Source: Chara braunii
Taxonomy: Eukaryota; Streptophyta; Charophyceae; Charales; Characeae
Reading direction: 5' to 3'
Assembly (NCBI GenBank): GCA_003427395.1
Contig: BFEA01000219.1
Location: 1,201,555-1,229,014, forward strand
Length of the DNA: 27,460 nt
The stretch's first letter is position 1; every line of letters begins with the position of its first letter. A program made the position numbers and the translations under genes. Of this stretch, positions 9,571 through 19,809 are shown one piece after another. The notes beneath the pieces were generated by a model. It made no database searches, was not told the origin of the DNA, and was given only the letters and a program-made list of their open reading frames with translations.

Positions 9571-10098
9571 GCGCTCCTTGTGTTCTCCTCGTTCACCCGC
9601 TCCACTGCAAGATGATGTCATTTCACCTATCCCATCCAGATGCCATCTTCCACACCAGGTCTTCCACGCCAAGTCCGTACGCAGATGTTCACCTCGCGTG
9701 TGCATGTACTCCTACACCCTCTCGCCCACGCTTCATCTGCCTTGATCGGTTCCCGCAGAATCACGCCCACATCGAGGCCCGCCCCACCAGAGCGAACCTC
9801 CACCCGCCATGTCCCGCGACGATGGTGCGGCGTCGCCACGTTGTCCCCACACCTTCGCCTGGAACAGTCAGCGATCGCGTGGTCCACAGGCCGCGCAGGT
9901 ACCCCGCAGTTGCGCCCTGCGGCGGTTCGGCGCTATCGGCGCAGCCTACCTTTCCTCCATCTGAGCGATGATTGTTTGCCTAGTTCCGGCCTTCACCTTC
10001 TTGATAATAGCCTTAAACCACCAGTACTTGGCCCAGCTATCGGCCGCGGGAAAAAATAGAGCAGAAACGTTTCTAGTCCGATGAATTTGGGCGCTCCT
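9571..10098. other. GC-rich stretch, no gene seen
   Basis: Several overlapping open frames occur on both strands because the DNA is GC-rich. None has a recognisable motif or looks protein-like. The stretch lies between the possible LINE-A 5' UTR and the 3' end of LINE-B. Confidence 0.4.
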
Positions 10099-11655
10099 TT
10101 AGTAGCCCGTACGTTTCCTAAAATCGTGGCTCGTTAATGGGCACGACTCTAGGAAGTACTGGTGGTTTAAACGACAGATGGCAATCTCGGAATACATGAT
10201 CATTACGATCAGACACCAGAGAACTCCGAAAATGATTCCTCTGATGACTTGTGCAACGTACCCCCAGCCAGCAGAAGCAGACAGTCCTGGCGGCAAAGTC
10301 CCAGACAAAACCCAGCCTCATTCCATGGGAAGATGTCTGTGGTGATCTGCTTACAACGTTTTTTCCACCAGCTCCATACCCGAAGGGAAAGGGGGCAGGT
10401 GTGCGACAAGTGACTTGTCGTTTCCCATGCCCAGTTACATTGCCCACAGGTGGTAGGTATCTCCATCCCCTTGGAATTCAGCCAGACAGCTGAGGCTGTA
10501 ACCAGCAAGGACTGCAGCATTAAAATGCTGGCTTGTTTTTGAGAAGGCAGGCCCTTTAACTGTTTCCAGTGTGCAAGCAGGTCCTTCCTAGCTATAGATG
10601 GCGAGGATTGCTCTCCCCGTCTCTGCAGTACAATATATCCACCGGCTGCTTCTTGCTCTTCTGTCGGATGAACTCCACCCATCGTTTGGCAGAGTAACAG
10701 TTCAGAGTCTTCAGACCTATAACCTTATGAGTCTTATTGTCAGTCCATCCTACAGAGCAGGGATGTATTGCCATCTCTATGAGAGCTTTCCATCTTGCCA
10801 GGAGCTTCACTTGCAGGTAGCTGACTGTAGTTGTGTCCTCTGTCTGAGCAACCCCGCCCTTGGCTTGCACCGCTGTTAGTACTTGAGTGGTACCTTCCAG
10901 AGAAGGAACTCGCATTTTTTTCTTGAAGCACAACAACCTGGTATAAGAGGTGGTTGCTGTTTCAGACTACACTTCCATAGAGAACCCTTCTCCAGCTTCA
11001 GGCCTTAAGAGCTTCCAATACTCCTGTTGTTTTTGTCTACCTGAAGCCTTCAACCATCTGCAAGAAGATATCTGCCTGTTGAGTAGCTGCGCCCATCTCT
11101 GAGGCAGATCATTCTGTATGTCAACAAGATGATCTTCCACATTTCTCAGGTATCGAAGTTGACGGCGCACTAAAGTTTCATTAGACTCCCTGTTCCAGAG
11201 GTCAACTATACGGACTATGCCTTGCTCAACCCATGCCTTCCCAAAATTTCCAGGGGAGTCATGGGCCGAAAATGGAAGCCCGACGGAACTGCAGAGGAGG
11301 ACATTTTCAAAAATTGGTTGCAGTAAAACTTCATCCATTGTCTCTGGGTGCGTGAGGTTAGTAGGCAGAATCTTAGACCAAGCATATGGAATGTCACTTT
11401 AAAAGTGGGATTTTTACATTTTCTAAATGAAGTTTTTCATAAAAATACAACACCATACATCTGTTGGGTTACTCTAGTTTCATTCCTCAGTAAGTATGAC
11501 CTCAGCAAACCAAATCCAAGCGTGTTTGTAATCTGCTACCAACACTGAGTGGTCGCTCAGACAAGTCCTAGTTTTATGCAGATCTTCCTTGAGGACTGTG
11601 TACTCGAGGAGCACAACCTGTGGGATGACCCCCCCTTCGTCCTCCCCATCAAAAC
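10099..11655 (-). pseudogene. LINE-B: ORF2 C-terminal relic with zf-RVT
   Basis: Three minus-strand segments read as the end of a LINE ORF2. Positions 11338-10967 include WVEQGIVRIVDLWN, which matches the equivalent SWVKRGIIRIKDI of LINE-A. Positions 10936-10592 continue in the same frame after a stop at 10967-10969. After a frameshift between about 10690 and 10600, 10682-10209 carries a zf-RVT finger: CGQC, then SHLSHTCP, then WSWW. A further frame change near 10300 leads to an aliphatic C-terminal stretch ending at 10099. The region 11655-11480 may be an upstream part of the same relic (it includes DYKHAWIWFAEVI), but this is weak. No RT core is present, as expected of a 5'-truncated copy. 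The sequence is clearly another family than LINE-A. Confidence 0.7.
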
Positions 11656-11671
11656 AGTTGACTAACCATCG

Positions 11672-13024
11672 ATGACAAATCAAACACACAGTCCACAGTC
11701 CACACATACAAAACCCAACCCGATAATGGACAGCCCGCCTACACAGCGCCAACAACTTGACCGACATCAGACCGCGGACCCCTCCATGTGGCAGTCTCCT
11801 GCCTCGCACTTACCAGGACTGCCACCCCTCAACCGATCCACCCCCGCCGCTCCACCACCGCCACCACCACTGTACCCGGTGAGGGACCCCGCACAAACCA
11901 GTCACCCCCCCCCACTCCGCCCCCCCTCCCCCCCCATGCTCCCCAAAACCAGGAATCCGCCACAATGGGCAGTCAAATTGGCTCAGGCTGATATAGACAT
12001 ACGCTCACTCAATGTTAATGGACTCATACAAGCGACGCCGGAAAAAAAACAGGCCATATGGACAATGCTTAAGTGCTCGGACACCGGCAGGTGGCCCGAT
12101 GCGGTGTGTGTCCAAGAAACGCACCTCCAAGACACCCCTCCGCACGTGGAAAAAGGAAAAAGCATCTGGCCTTACGCCTCCTTCCAGGCCCCTGCAACAG
12201 AAAGGGCGTCAGCAGGGGTGGCGATTTGGATCCCCCCTTCCTCCTGGCTTAAACCATTATCTGCACAACACGACCAGTTGCAGGGCAGATGGGTATGCCT
12301 GAGGGTAGCATATGAAGAGGACGAGTTTTATCTCGTCAACATCTACGCCCCCAACGATCTTGTGCATAGGGTGGACCTATGGCTTACCCTACTCCACCAA
12401 CTCCCGGATGACGCCCCGATTATAATGGCAGGGGACTTTAACACCACCCTCGATCCAGTGATGGATCGCAGGTCGACCTCGCAACGACTGGACCCGCCGG
12501 CGTCATCGCTGCCGCAGCTAGGGCCGGACATCCTTATGCTCAGGCAACTGATGGCGGGTAGGGGCCTACAGGATGCCTACAGAATGCTACGTCCGACACA
12601 AAGGGCCTACACATGCTTGTCCTCCAGGGGGGACCGGGGTCTGGCCAATTCACGTATACACCTCGCGCTCGTCTCTAAGGACTTACTTGGCCTGGTCACC
12701 ACTGCCGAAATAACTACCATCAGTCCATGTAAGTCCTTTGACCATAGAATGATCACGTTGGGACTCTCCTTCCACACCCACATCAAAAGGGGACCAAGGT
12801 TTTATAAATTTAATGCCTCGCTGCTATCCCTACGCAAATTTAAAGATTTGGTTATCTACTGGCAGTCCCAGAAACCGGAATCTGGGGATAGGGTGGCCTG
12901 GTTTAATAATGGTATAGCTCAGCTAAGGGATAGGGCCAAAAAAATTTCTATTCAGTATGCACGGGATCGTAAAGCCATTCTTGATAAACTCATGCGAGAC
13001 CTGGAAGAATGGGATGACACGTAG
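11672..13024 (+). pseudogene. LINE-C ORF2 N-terminal part: AP-like endonuclease
   Basis: The frame encodes 450 residues. Residues 1-100 are low-complexity and Pro-rich. The EN domain occupies about 105-370, with LNVNGL at 113-118, QETHL at 148-152, GVAIWIPP at 182-189, IYAP at 224-227, GDFN at 254-257 and FDHRM at 356-360. These carry the conserved Asn, Glu, Tyr, Asp/Asn and Asp/His. At the SRID position (327-330) the sequence is SRIH, so the conserved Asp is His (codon 12659-12661); this should disable cleavage. A TAG at 13022-13024 stops the frame, but homologous sequence continues in frame to about 13150. I chose the first ATG; a start at 11727 is equally possible. Confidence 0.85.
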
Positions 13025-14034
13025 ATGGCTGACCCTCTACATCAACCGTCATTCCAGCAATTGCAAGAAGCACGCGATCAGCATATATACAAAGTCAAAC
13101 CCAAGCATGAAGGATTCAGGGTTGAGTTAAAAAATCCCACACTGATGGGACAATGGCAAAGTCTTTCTTTCGGAAAGCTAAAGCCAGAACCCGGGCTGCC
13201 ATAGTCCATAGACTCAAGCATCCCCTCCACGAAGATTTGCAGGTGGCCTCTAACGCATATGCAATTGCAGACTATGCTTCCCGGTACTATCAGCACCTCT
13301 TTACCTCCCAGACCCCCAACAAGGACCCGGCCGAGGTTTTGCGAGCAAGAGAAGATCTGCTACAAGCGGTCCAGTCCCACCTCACACCGGATCAAAAACA
13401 TCACCTGGAAACCCCAATCTCCCTTACCGAAATTTGGGAGGCCCTGAAAGGAATGGAAGATAAGAAAACACCTGGTATCGACGCTTTCCCCAAAGAATTA
13501 TGGGTGCACTTCTGGGATCTGCTCCAGAACGATCTTATGAGCTATATAGCGGCAATCCAGGTAGAGGGTTCCTTCGGGGGAATGATTGGCCAGGGAGTTA
13601 CAACACTCCTCTATAAGAAAGGGGACAAGGAGGATATAAGGAACTATAGACCCATCACCCTCCTCCCGGTCCCCTACAAAATGGTTGCTAAGGCGTTGAC
13701 CAATCGCCTGCTACCCTTGATGAACATGTTGATTCATCCAGACCAGACTGGATTTATGCCTAACCGCAACATCCAAGATAACATCCTTTTAGTCAATGAG
13801 ACTATCAAGTATGCCAGACAACGGAGAGTTCCGGCGGCGATTCTGTTCATTGACTTTTAAAAAGCGTATGACCACGTTGACTGGGACTTCTTGGACATGT
13901 GTCGGGCTAAGATGAACTTTGGACCGTCATGCTGCCACTGGATTCGCCTCCTTCACAAGTCGGTCACCACGAACATAATGATCAACGACCATCTTTCGCC
14001 CCCCATTGCATTGCAGAGATCGGTGCGCCCGCTT
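13025..14034 (+). pseudogene. LINE-C ORF2 middle part: RT fingers, palm missing
   Basis: After the TAG the frame continues to about 13150, where a frameshift joins it to 13153-13860. That segment has the typical LINE connector (KTPGIDAFPKELW) followed by RT blocks: IGQGVTTLLYKKGD, NYRPITLLPVPYK, QTGFMPNRNIQDN and FIDF. At 13858-13860 the Glu of the expected DFEKAYDHV is a TAA stop, and KAYDHVDWDFL follows. The frame ends at SVRPLL with a stop near 14037, just where RQGDPL should begin. The catalytic aspartate pair is absent. Confidence 0.88.
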
Positions 14035-14193
14035 CTCTAAGCTTACGAGGAAAGAAGACCCGGGTGGGGTGGTCTGATGATAGTAAGGGTAGTAGGAGAT
14101 CAAGACAATGGCTATTATGCATACGAGCCCACATCGCCAGTAGCCACACTGACATTTGATCCGGATGAGTGGGAATGGCCTGACTGAAAGCCC
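14035..14193 (+). other. Deletion junction in LINE-C
   Basis: Between the RT motif SVR and the sequence TFDPDEWEWPD (compare LPLDPAEWQW of LINE-A) there are only about 100 bp. In LINE-A the same interval spans about 1.5 kb. The difference implies an internal deletion of roughly 1.4 kb covering the RT palm, thumb and connector. I see no clear direct repeat at the junction. Confidence 0.65.
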
Positions 14194-15054
14194 ATGCATT
14201 TGTGGGACTACACAGTCAGAGGAGGATACAAAGTGTCCCGCCCGGACCTGCCGATTGACCACAGATTGCTCCAAAGATGGGCGCGTGACTCACCTGTGGA
14301 CACCAGCCTTTTGCAAGACCTGTCTTGGGGCTCATACTCCCAAATTCTCCCCACGAACCTTAGGGCATTACAGTGGCAGATCTTGCACCGCTGTCTCCCC
14401 ACGCCGGACTGGCTCGTGTCGAAAACAGACCTCGAGCAGAAAGGCTTACTGTCTCCCATGTGCGCCTACTGTGGCAGGTCCACGCAGCCGGCCAGAGCAA
14501 CCTTGGAACGTTGCCTCCTGGCTTGCCCAATGGTTGCTCAGATATGGAGGTGGTGGGACGCAGCGTTTCACCACCTGGCCGGCTTCCGCATCCCCTGGGA
14601 CGCTGGCCTTCTCCTGCTCAACAGAAACCAGCAGCTGATGAAATTATGGACCCCCTTCGCCATTAATCTCTTTGCATACATGTGGCTGCAGGTGCTGATG
14701 CTGGCCTGGAGAGCTAAGTGCTCCTTTGAGAGAAAGGACCACCAGTTCGGGCTACAACAGGCACAAGAGGCGATAGAGGAAGTGATTAGAGCCCCGACCC
14801 ACGAAGCATGGAAGGAAATGCAACGACACTACCTCAACGAGAAAGAACCCACGGTCAGACAAGCCCTCCACGACTCTTATCTCCAAATCTGGCAGGACCC
14901 CAATCATACATTTTCAGAGTTGGATGATGGGATTCACATACACTGGAAACCCTGGAGAGCAACAGAGTCCGGCTGGAAAAGAAGACCGCTGGGAGACTTC
15001 GGTGTCCCATACCTCCCAACCAACTTCGTCTTACTCCCGACCCCCCCGAACTAA
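14194..15054 (+). pseudogene. LINE-C ORF2 C-terminal part with zf-RVT (open 286 codons)
   Basis: This segment stays open for 286 codons although the rest of the ORF is broken. Residues 1-80 resemble the region before the zinc finger in LINE-A (LRALQWQILHRCLP versus MASLQWQIEHRCLP). The zf-RVT finger has Cys90, Cys93, Cys107 and Cys111 (MCAYC, LERCLLACP). The His expected before CLLACP is Arg106. A conserved WRWWD follows. The C-terminal 150 residues are helical and charged, as in other LINE ORF2 ends. The first Met is only the first available one; homology begins about 30 codons upstream. Independent expression is not supported. Confidence 0.8.
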
Positions 15055-15101
15055 CTTCACCTTCACCTATACTACGATGTGCCCCCCGCTCCCTCCCCCT
15101 C

Positions 15102-15725
15102 NNNNNNNNNNNNNNNNNNNNNNNNNNNNNNNNNNNNNNNNNNNNNNNNNNNNNNNNNNNNNNNNNNNNNNNNNNNNNNNNNNNNNNNNNNNNNNNNNNN
15201 NNNNNNNNNNNNNNNNNNNNNNNNNNNNNNNNNNNNNNNNNNNNNNNNNNNNNNNNNNNNNNNNNNNNNNNNNNNNNNNNNNNNNNNNNNNNNNNNNNNN
15301 NNNNNNNNNNNNNNNNNNNNNNNNNNNNNNNNNNNNNNNNNNNNNNNNNNNNNNNNNNNNNNNNNNNNNNNNNNNNNNNNNNNNNNNNNNNNNNNNNNNN
15401 NNNNNNNNNNNNNNNNNNNNNNNNNNNNNNNNNNNNNNNNNNNNNNNNNNNNNNNNNNNNNNNNNNNNNNNNNNNNNNNNNNNNNNNNNNNNNNNNNNNN
15501 NNNNNNNNNNNNNNNNNNNNNNNNNNNNNNNNNNNNNNNNNNNNNNNNNNNNNNNNNNNNNNNNNNNNNNNNNNNNNNNNNNNNNNNNNNNNNNNNNNNN
15601 NNNNNNNNNNNNNNNNNNNNNNNNNNNNNNNNNNNNNNNNNNNNNNNNNNNNNNNNNNNNNNNNNNNNNNNNNNNNNNNNNNNNNNNNNNNNNNNNNNNN
15701 NNNNNNNNNNNNNNNNNNNNNNNNN
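15102..15725. other. Assembly gap (624 N)
   Basis: All bases are N. Long open frames that span it are meaningless. The gap hides the 3' end of LINE-C and the 3' flank of the second hairpin module. Confidence 0.99.
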
Positions 15726-15744
15726 AACAAAACAACCCAATCCG

Positions 15745-15840
15745 CTGCTAGGGGTGCTGGTAGGAGCAGACACCACTAGCATCGTCGTGGAGGCTCCATC
15801 TATTGGTGGGGAGCAGCACCTGCTGGAAAATGGGTCCAGC
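15745..15840 (-). repeat. Three-hairpin structured module, copy 2
   Basis: The sequence is about 85% identical to 451-546, in the same orientation. The stem cores are kept: TGCTAG at 15746-15751 with 15776-15781, GCTCC at 15793-15797 with 15810-15814, and GCTGGA at 15822-15827 with 15835-15840. Most differences fall in the linker between hairpins 1 and 2. No LINE coding sequence lies on its right, so it is either a severely 5'-truncated LINE 3' end or part of a SINE using that end. Confidence 0.7.
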
Positions 15841-16288
15841 GTAATACAACGTGAGAAACAAAGGTAATATAAGCATGGTTTGTCAGTGCATGAGGGGCTG
15901 GGCAGTGACTGGCCCAGCGGTTTATCAGATCAATTGTAATGGATTATTCAGTAAACTATCGCTTATGATGATGATGATTACCTGACCTGTTGACAGTCAC
16001 TTACTGTTTATCTACTATAGAGTATCTGATCGTTGCCATATACACAATGTCATGTGTCTGAGTCTGTTGAAGGTGTTACTGTGAGTGATTCTTACCCCAT
16101 ATCACGGTGTGCTGTATAAGATTTATACTCAAATAATGTAGTCGGAGTTTTACATCTCACAGATCAACCACATCAAAGTATGGACGTGGAAACACTCGTC
16201 CATCACAGCCCTTCTACTCCTCTGATCAAGCCGTGGCGAGACTGTTGCTTCTCACGAATATATATACTGCTTTCATCCCCTAAGCTCC
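15841..16288. other. No gene seen; short hairpin at 15897-15918
   Basis: No coding-like sequence is visible. A 7-bp inverted repeat, GCTGGGC at 15897-15903 with GCCCAGC at 15912-15918, is the only structure of note. If copy 2 of the hairpin module is a SINE, this stretch would be its 5' body. Confidence 0.4.
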
Positions 16289-16334
16289 AAAATAAATAAA
16301 TAATAAAATAAAATAAATAAATAAATAAATAAAA
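16289..16334. repeat. AAAT/AATAA microsatellite
   Basis: Forty-six bases of A and T consist of AAAT and AAAAT units. It lies just before the 169-bp tandem duplication. Confidence 0.9.
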
Positions 16335-16386
16335 CCAATGCAAACGTGTGACCTTGCTTTCGCCATCACTTCCGTCGAGTACCCAA

Positions 16387-16690
16387 CTCGGCCATTCCTG
16401 CGATACTCCATCTGTCTGGGCGTCAGATATCGAATCGACATTACCCCTTCTGCATCCCTGGTCCAAGATACAGCCTGTCGTATTCTCCTTCCAGGGTGGC
16501 TCGGTACTCTGGCTGGAGGCCTGGTACTCGTCGTAGGCAACAACGTGTTAGCCTACTCGGCCATTCCTGCGGTACTCCCTCCGTCTGGGTGTCGGATATC
16601 GAATCGACGTTACTTGGTCCAAGATACAGCTGCTGTCGTATTCCTTCCTGGGTGGCTTGGTGACTCGGCTGGAGGCCTGGTACCAGGCAG
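16387..16690. repeat. Tandem duplication, 169-bp period
   Basis: The motif CTCGGCCATTCCTGCG at 16387 recurs at 16556. Similarity continues through the unit to GCTGGAGGCCTGGTAC, with scattered substitutions and a loss of about 16 bp in the second unit (CCCCTTCTGCATCCC is absent). Only two units are visible. Frames are open across it on both strands, but no protein family is recognisable. Confidence 0.8.
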
Positions 16691-16719
16691 CCTCCCAAGA
16701 CCCTTTTCCGCGTGAACCT

Positions 16720-17490
16720 AGATGACTTTTCACAGGCATAGTCTTCACAGGTACAGTTTCCCGAATAGTGAAGCCTATATAAGATGTGGTTTAGGGTGTT
16801 CCTAGCTGTGTTCCTGACTGTAATGCTATGGAACATGCGTGTATACCTGCGCCCAGGCTGCTGAAACCCATAGTAGGTTGTGTAGACTGTTATGTTGTAT
16901 CAGCCGCCTTAAACCCTAAATCCTACTCTCCAAGACTTTGGTACTAAATTTTATGTGACACCCTTTACACCAGCTCTGTTTATTCCAACATTATTGCCGT
17001 GAAGCATTGTCAACCTGTCACCCCTATAACAAGTTATATTGTCATATCTCACGTATCATATCAGTTCCCTTGAATCCCACACTACAGCCAACCGGTTCAT
17101 AGACTGTTTTGTGACTTAATCTGTTTTGTAGGCATTACTGCTTGCGCTGTGTTCACGTCCTGACTCTACCGACAATGGCCTTAACCCCACCCCGAACTCC
17201 CTTGTGCAACAATTGTCTTTTGACCCACAGATACTCAATTCCTGATGCAGTTCCATCTGTCACTCCCATCACCAAGTTATGTTGTTGACAATGTCTTAGT
17301 AGTCATTATGGAGAGGCCTCACGAACCCAGTATCAGCAGTGCGTTGCCCACACATGTATGTCTTAGTACCGTGATATGTCTTCTGAATGTCCTCAGACCA
17401 AGCCTGTTTCTTCACCCCCATATTGTGTTCGGGCTGCATACTCCGTGCCATGTGACCTATGCCTGCTGCTGTTCCTCCTGATCCCTAGTT
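16720..17490. other. No gene seen
   Basis: The stretch is of mixed composition with stops in all frames. A weakly repeated phrase (CTGTCAC followed by CAAGTTAT) occurs near 17012 and 17252, which may be a remnant of an old duplication. I see no RNA gene or coding sequence. Confidence 0.4.
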
Positions 17491-17566
17491 GAGGTTGTCA
17501 GTTTCTTTGGGAGGGAGTCCATGCTTGGCCGACACACAACTTGAGGGTGTGGGAAGAAGTGGGCGA

Positions 17567-17588
17567 GGGAGGGGGAGGGGAGGGAGGG
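17567..17588 (+). other. G-quadruplex-prone run
   Basis: Five runs of 3-5 G separated by single A fit the G3+N1 pattern of a stable intramolecular quadruplex. It lies within a purine-rich stretch (17520-17660) that also holds a tandem GGGGGCTGC. Confidence 0.6.
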
Positions 17589-17679
17589 TAGGTGAAAAAG
17601 ACGAGACGGATGAGAAGGGTGAGATGGAGGGAGGAGGGGCTGCGGGGGCTGCGGGGGATCTTCCTAATTGGCCATTTGG

Positions 17680-18960
17680 CATTTGGCCAATAATACGATG
17701 TTTTGATGTTTTTTGGATCCAGGATGCCAAACCTACCCTCCTACAGGAAAGTAAGAGATTCTCATGCCACTTTTGATAAAAAAGTTGTCTTCCTCGCCCG
17801 CTTCCGATTTCCATAAGAACCTGGAGGCCCCCTTCCTAATCTTCTTGTAGGGCTGATCCCCCAACAGGTGAACTTGAAGAGGGTACCACAGAATCGAGAA
17901 GGCTGAAGATGTGAGTACCAGAGCACGACCCAGCAAGGAGAGATGGCGTGTATACTCCCATTTGGCGATTCTTTGACAAACTTTTTCTTCCAACAGTTGA
18001 TCCTGCAGTTCCAAGTTATCTGATAATGATACTTGAACTCCTAGGTAGCCATCAGATGCATCCATGGGTATGCGCCGCATCCCCCAGTATTACAGATATA
18101 CAACAAAGATTTTCTTTCATTCAAGCAAGTTATGATCAGGTCGTCTGCCAAAGCCCTTCCTTTCCATTGGTAGTTGTTATGTAATTCCAATCATGTACTC
18201 TGTTCGTTGGATCTTATGTTGTCCAACAATACTTCCAGGTGGAGAATAAAAAAGAGAGGGGCTAAGAGGCAGCGCTGCTGCAACGAACGAGACATGTTGA
18301 ATTCCTGGGCGAGTTGATTGTTGACCATCACCATCGTGGTAGTACATCACTGAGATCCATTTACAGAAATTTGGGCCAAAGCCCATGTGGTTAGTGTTGT
18401 ACCCACAAAGGCCAATCCTACCTTGTCGTAGGTTTTCTCCATGTCTATCAGGGGGACAGAGACTATCACTTCCAATGCTTGACTTGTGACAACAATATTA
18501 TCCATGGGAGAGTTGATTGTTGACCGTCACCATCGCGGTTGAAGTAGAGTACATCACTGAGATCCATTTACAAAAATTTAGGCCAAAGCCCATGTGGGTT
18601 AGTGTTGTACCCACAAAGGCCAATCTTACCTTGTCGTAGGTTTTCTCCATGTCTATCAGGAGGACAAAGACTATCACTTTAAATGCTTGAATTGTGACAA
18701 CAATATTATCCATAATAGATCTGTGCTTAACAAATGCACCCTAATCGGGTCCTACTAAATCTGGTAAGTATTTAGCCAGGCACAAGGCCAAAGCTTTGGC
18801 AAAAATTTTATAAGAGACATGCAGTAACGAAATTGGTCTTCAATTTCTAATGTCCAACTTGTTGTCTTTTTTATAAAGCAAAGTGATAATCCTTTGTTGC
18901 ATACCTTTGGATAGTGAACCACCGACCAGCGCCCCGTCATATACTTCCACTAGGGCTGGT
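17680..18960 (-). pseudogene. LINE-D ORF2: reverse transcriptase part (broken, internally duplicated)
   Basis: From right to left the minus strand shows block 1-2 (LSLCFIKK, FRYCMSLIKFLPK) at 18940-18755, then MDNIVV and IDMEKTYDKV (motif A, 18713-18498). A second copy of that block lies at 18505-18307. Then come CLLAPLFFILHLE (motif B) and ALADDLII, with LADD at 18140-18151 (motif C). After a frame change YLGVQVSLSDN, LLGRALVLTSSAFSILWYPLQ and FLWKSE follow at 18080-17733, the thumb-side region. GLASWIQKTSKH near 17700 matches the GLGILDPDIQ block of LINE-A. At least four frame changes and several stops occur. Confidence 0.8.
18307..18712. repeat. Tandem duplication of RT motif A block, 199-bp period
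   Basis: Positions 18307-18505 and 18506-18712 are about 92% identical direct repeats. The right-hand unit carries an extra 8 bp near 18540. Each contains the whole block around DMEKTYDKV, so the relic has two copies of RT motif A. Confidence 0.9.
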
Positions 18961-19168
18961 CCAAATGCGTCTCACAAGACAATATAAACTTCTATAAGCA
19001 GGTCGTCAGACTTAGGACATTTTCATGGTGTCATTTGTTGTATTGCATGCTTAACTTCCTCTGTCGTGAAAGGTCGATCGAGATCCAGTTTGCCTGTGCG
19101 GGGCAAATGAGCATGGATTTTCGACCAGAAGGATGAGGTTTATGTCACGTCCGTGAAAAAAGAAGTCA

Positions 19169-19489
19169 TTAGGGTGTCGTATCCTCAAAGTACATTTGAG
19201 CATTTTGGCACATTACCGAAGGATCGGATTTAGCGGGTGCAGAATTGAAAAAAGAGTGTGACAGTACGCGAATCAATGGTTTAGTCTTTTGGAGGATCAG
19301 TATACATAAGGTCTTACAATTTATCCTATCATTTGTAATTATACCCTTTTGATGAAGCCATGCGTTCCATTTCTCCTGTTGTGTAATTCGTACGCGTTCT
19401 AATTTCGCTAGAGCTTTTCTGCGGGCCGCTGTCATGTAGGCATCAGAGATTGGATGTTTACCAAAATTGTTCTCTATCTGTTTTATCAT
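19169..19489 (-). pseudogene. LINE-D ORF2: linker between EN and RT
   Basis: This open stretch of 106 codons lies between the EN and RT segments. It is basic and helical (RRKALAKLERVRITQQEKW), as is common in the EN-RT linker of L1 elements. It has no catalytic motif. Its frame differs from that of the EN part, so at least one frameshift lies between them. Confidence 0.55.
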
Positions 19490-19809
19490 ATTGATTCATT
19501 TTGTTATGTTGAGTTCCTTTCTACAACCTTGATTCTTGAGAACACTTCAAAACAATTTTTCATCATGTTTAATCTTGTCTTGAAGCAGGATTTTGTATCG
19601 GAGAACAGGTTGCGTGCTTCTTGTCACTTGTCTCGGTGCTTTCAGGCCCATTCTACCAATTTCTCATCTTTCACATGCTCTACGTTAAGATGAAAGGGAG
19701 ACCTTCCTACGTTGGAGGGATCTTGAACATCTAGTTTTGTTGTTACTAGGTATTTTATCTTATATGGAGGTAGTTCTTATTTCCACTTTTAGACATTTGT
19801 CTCATAGTG

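Larger units (their letters stand above)
11672..15101 (+). mobile_element. LINE-C: L1-type element with internal deletion
   Basis: EN, RT fingers and zf-RVT segments lie in order on the plus strand, related to LINE-A (same clade; EN similarity is roughly half identical by eye). The RT palm with its catalytic motif is missing. No ORF1 is visible upstream, where LINE-B lies on the opposite strand, so the 5' part is absent. The 3' end is lost in the sequence gap. Confidence 0.85.

Noticed and set aside
14855-15867. Several frames of 220-290 codons
   Set aside because: Most of each consists of undetermined bases in the gap.
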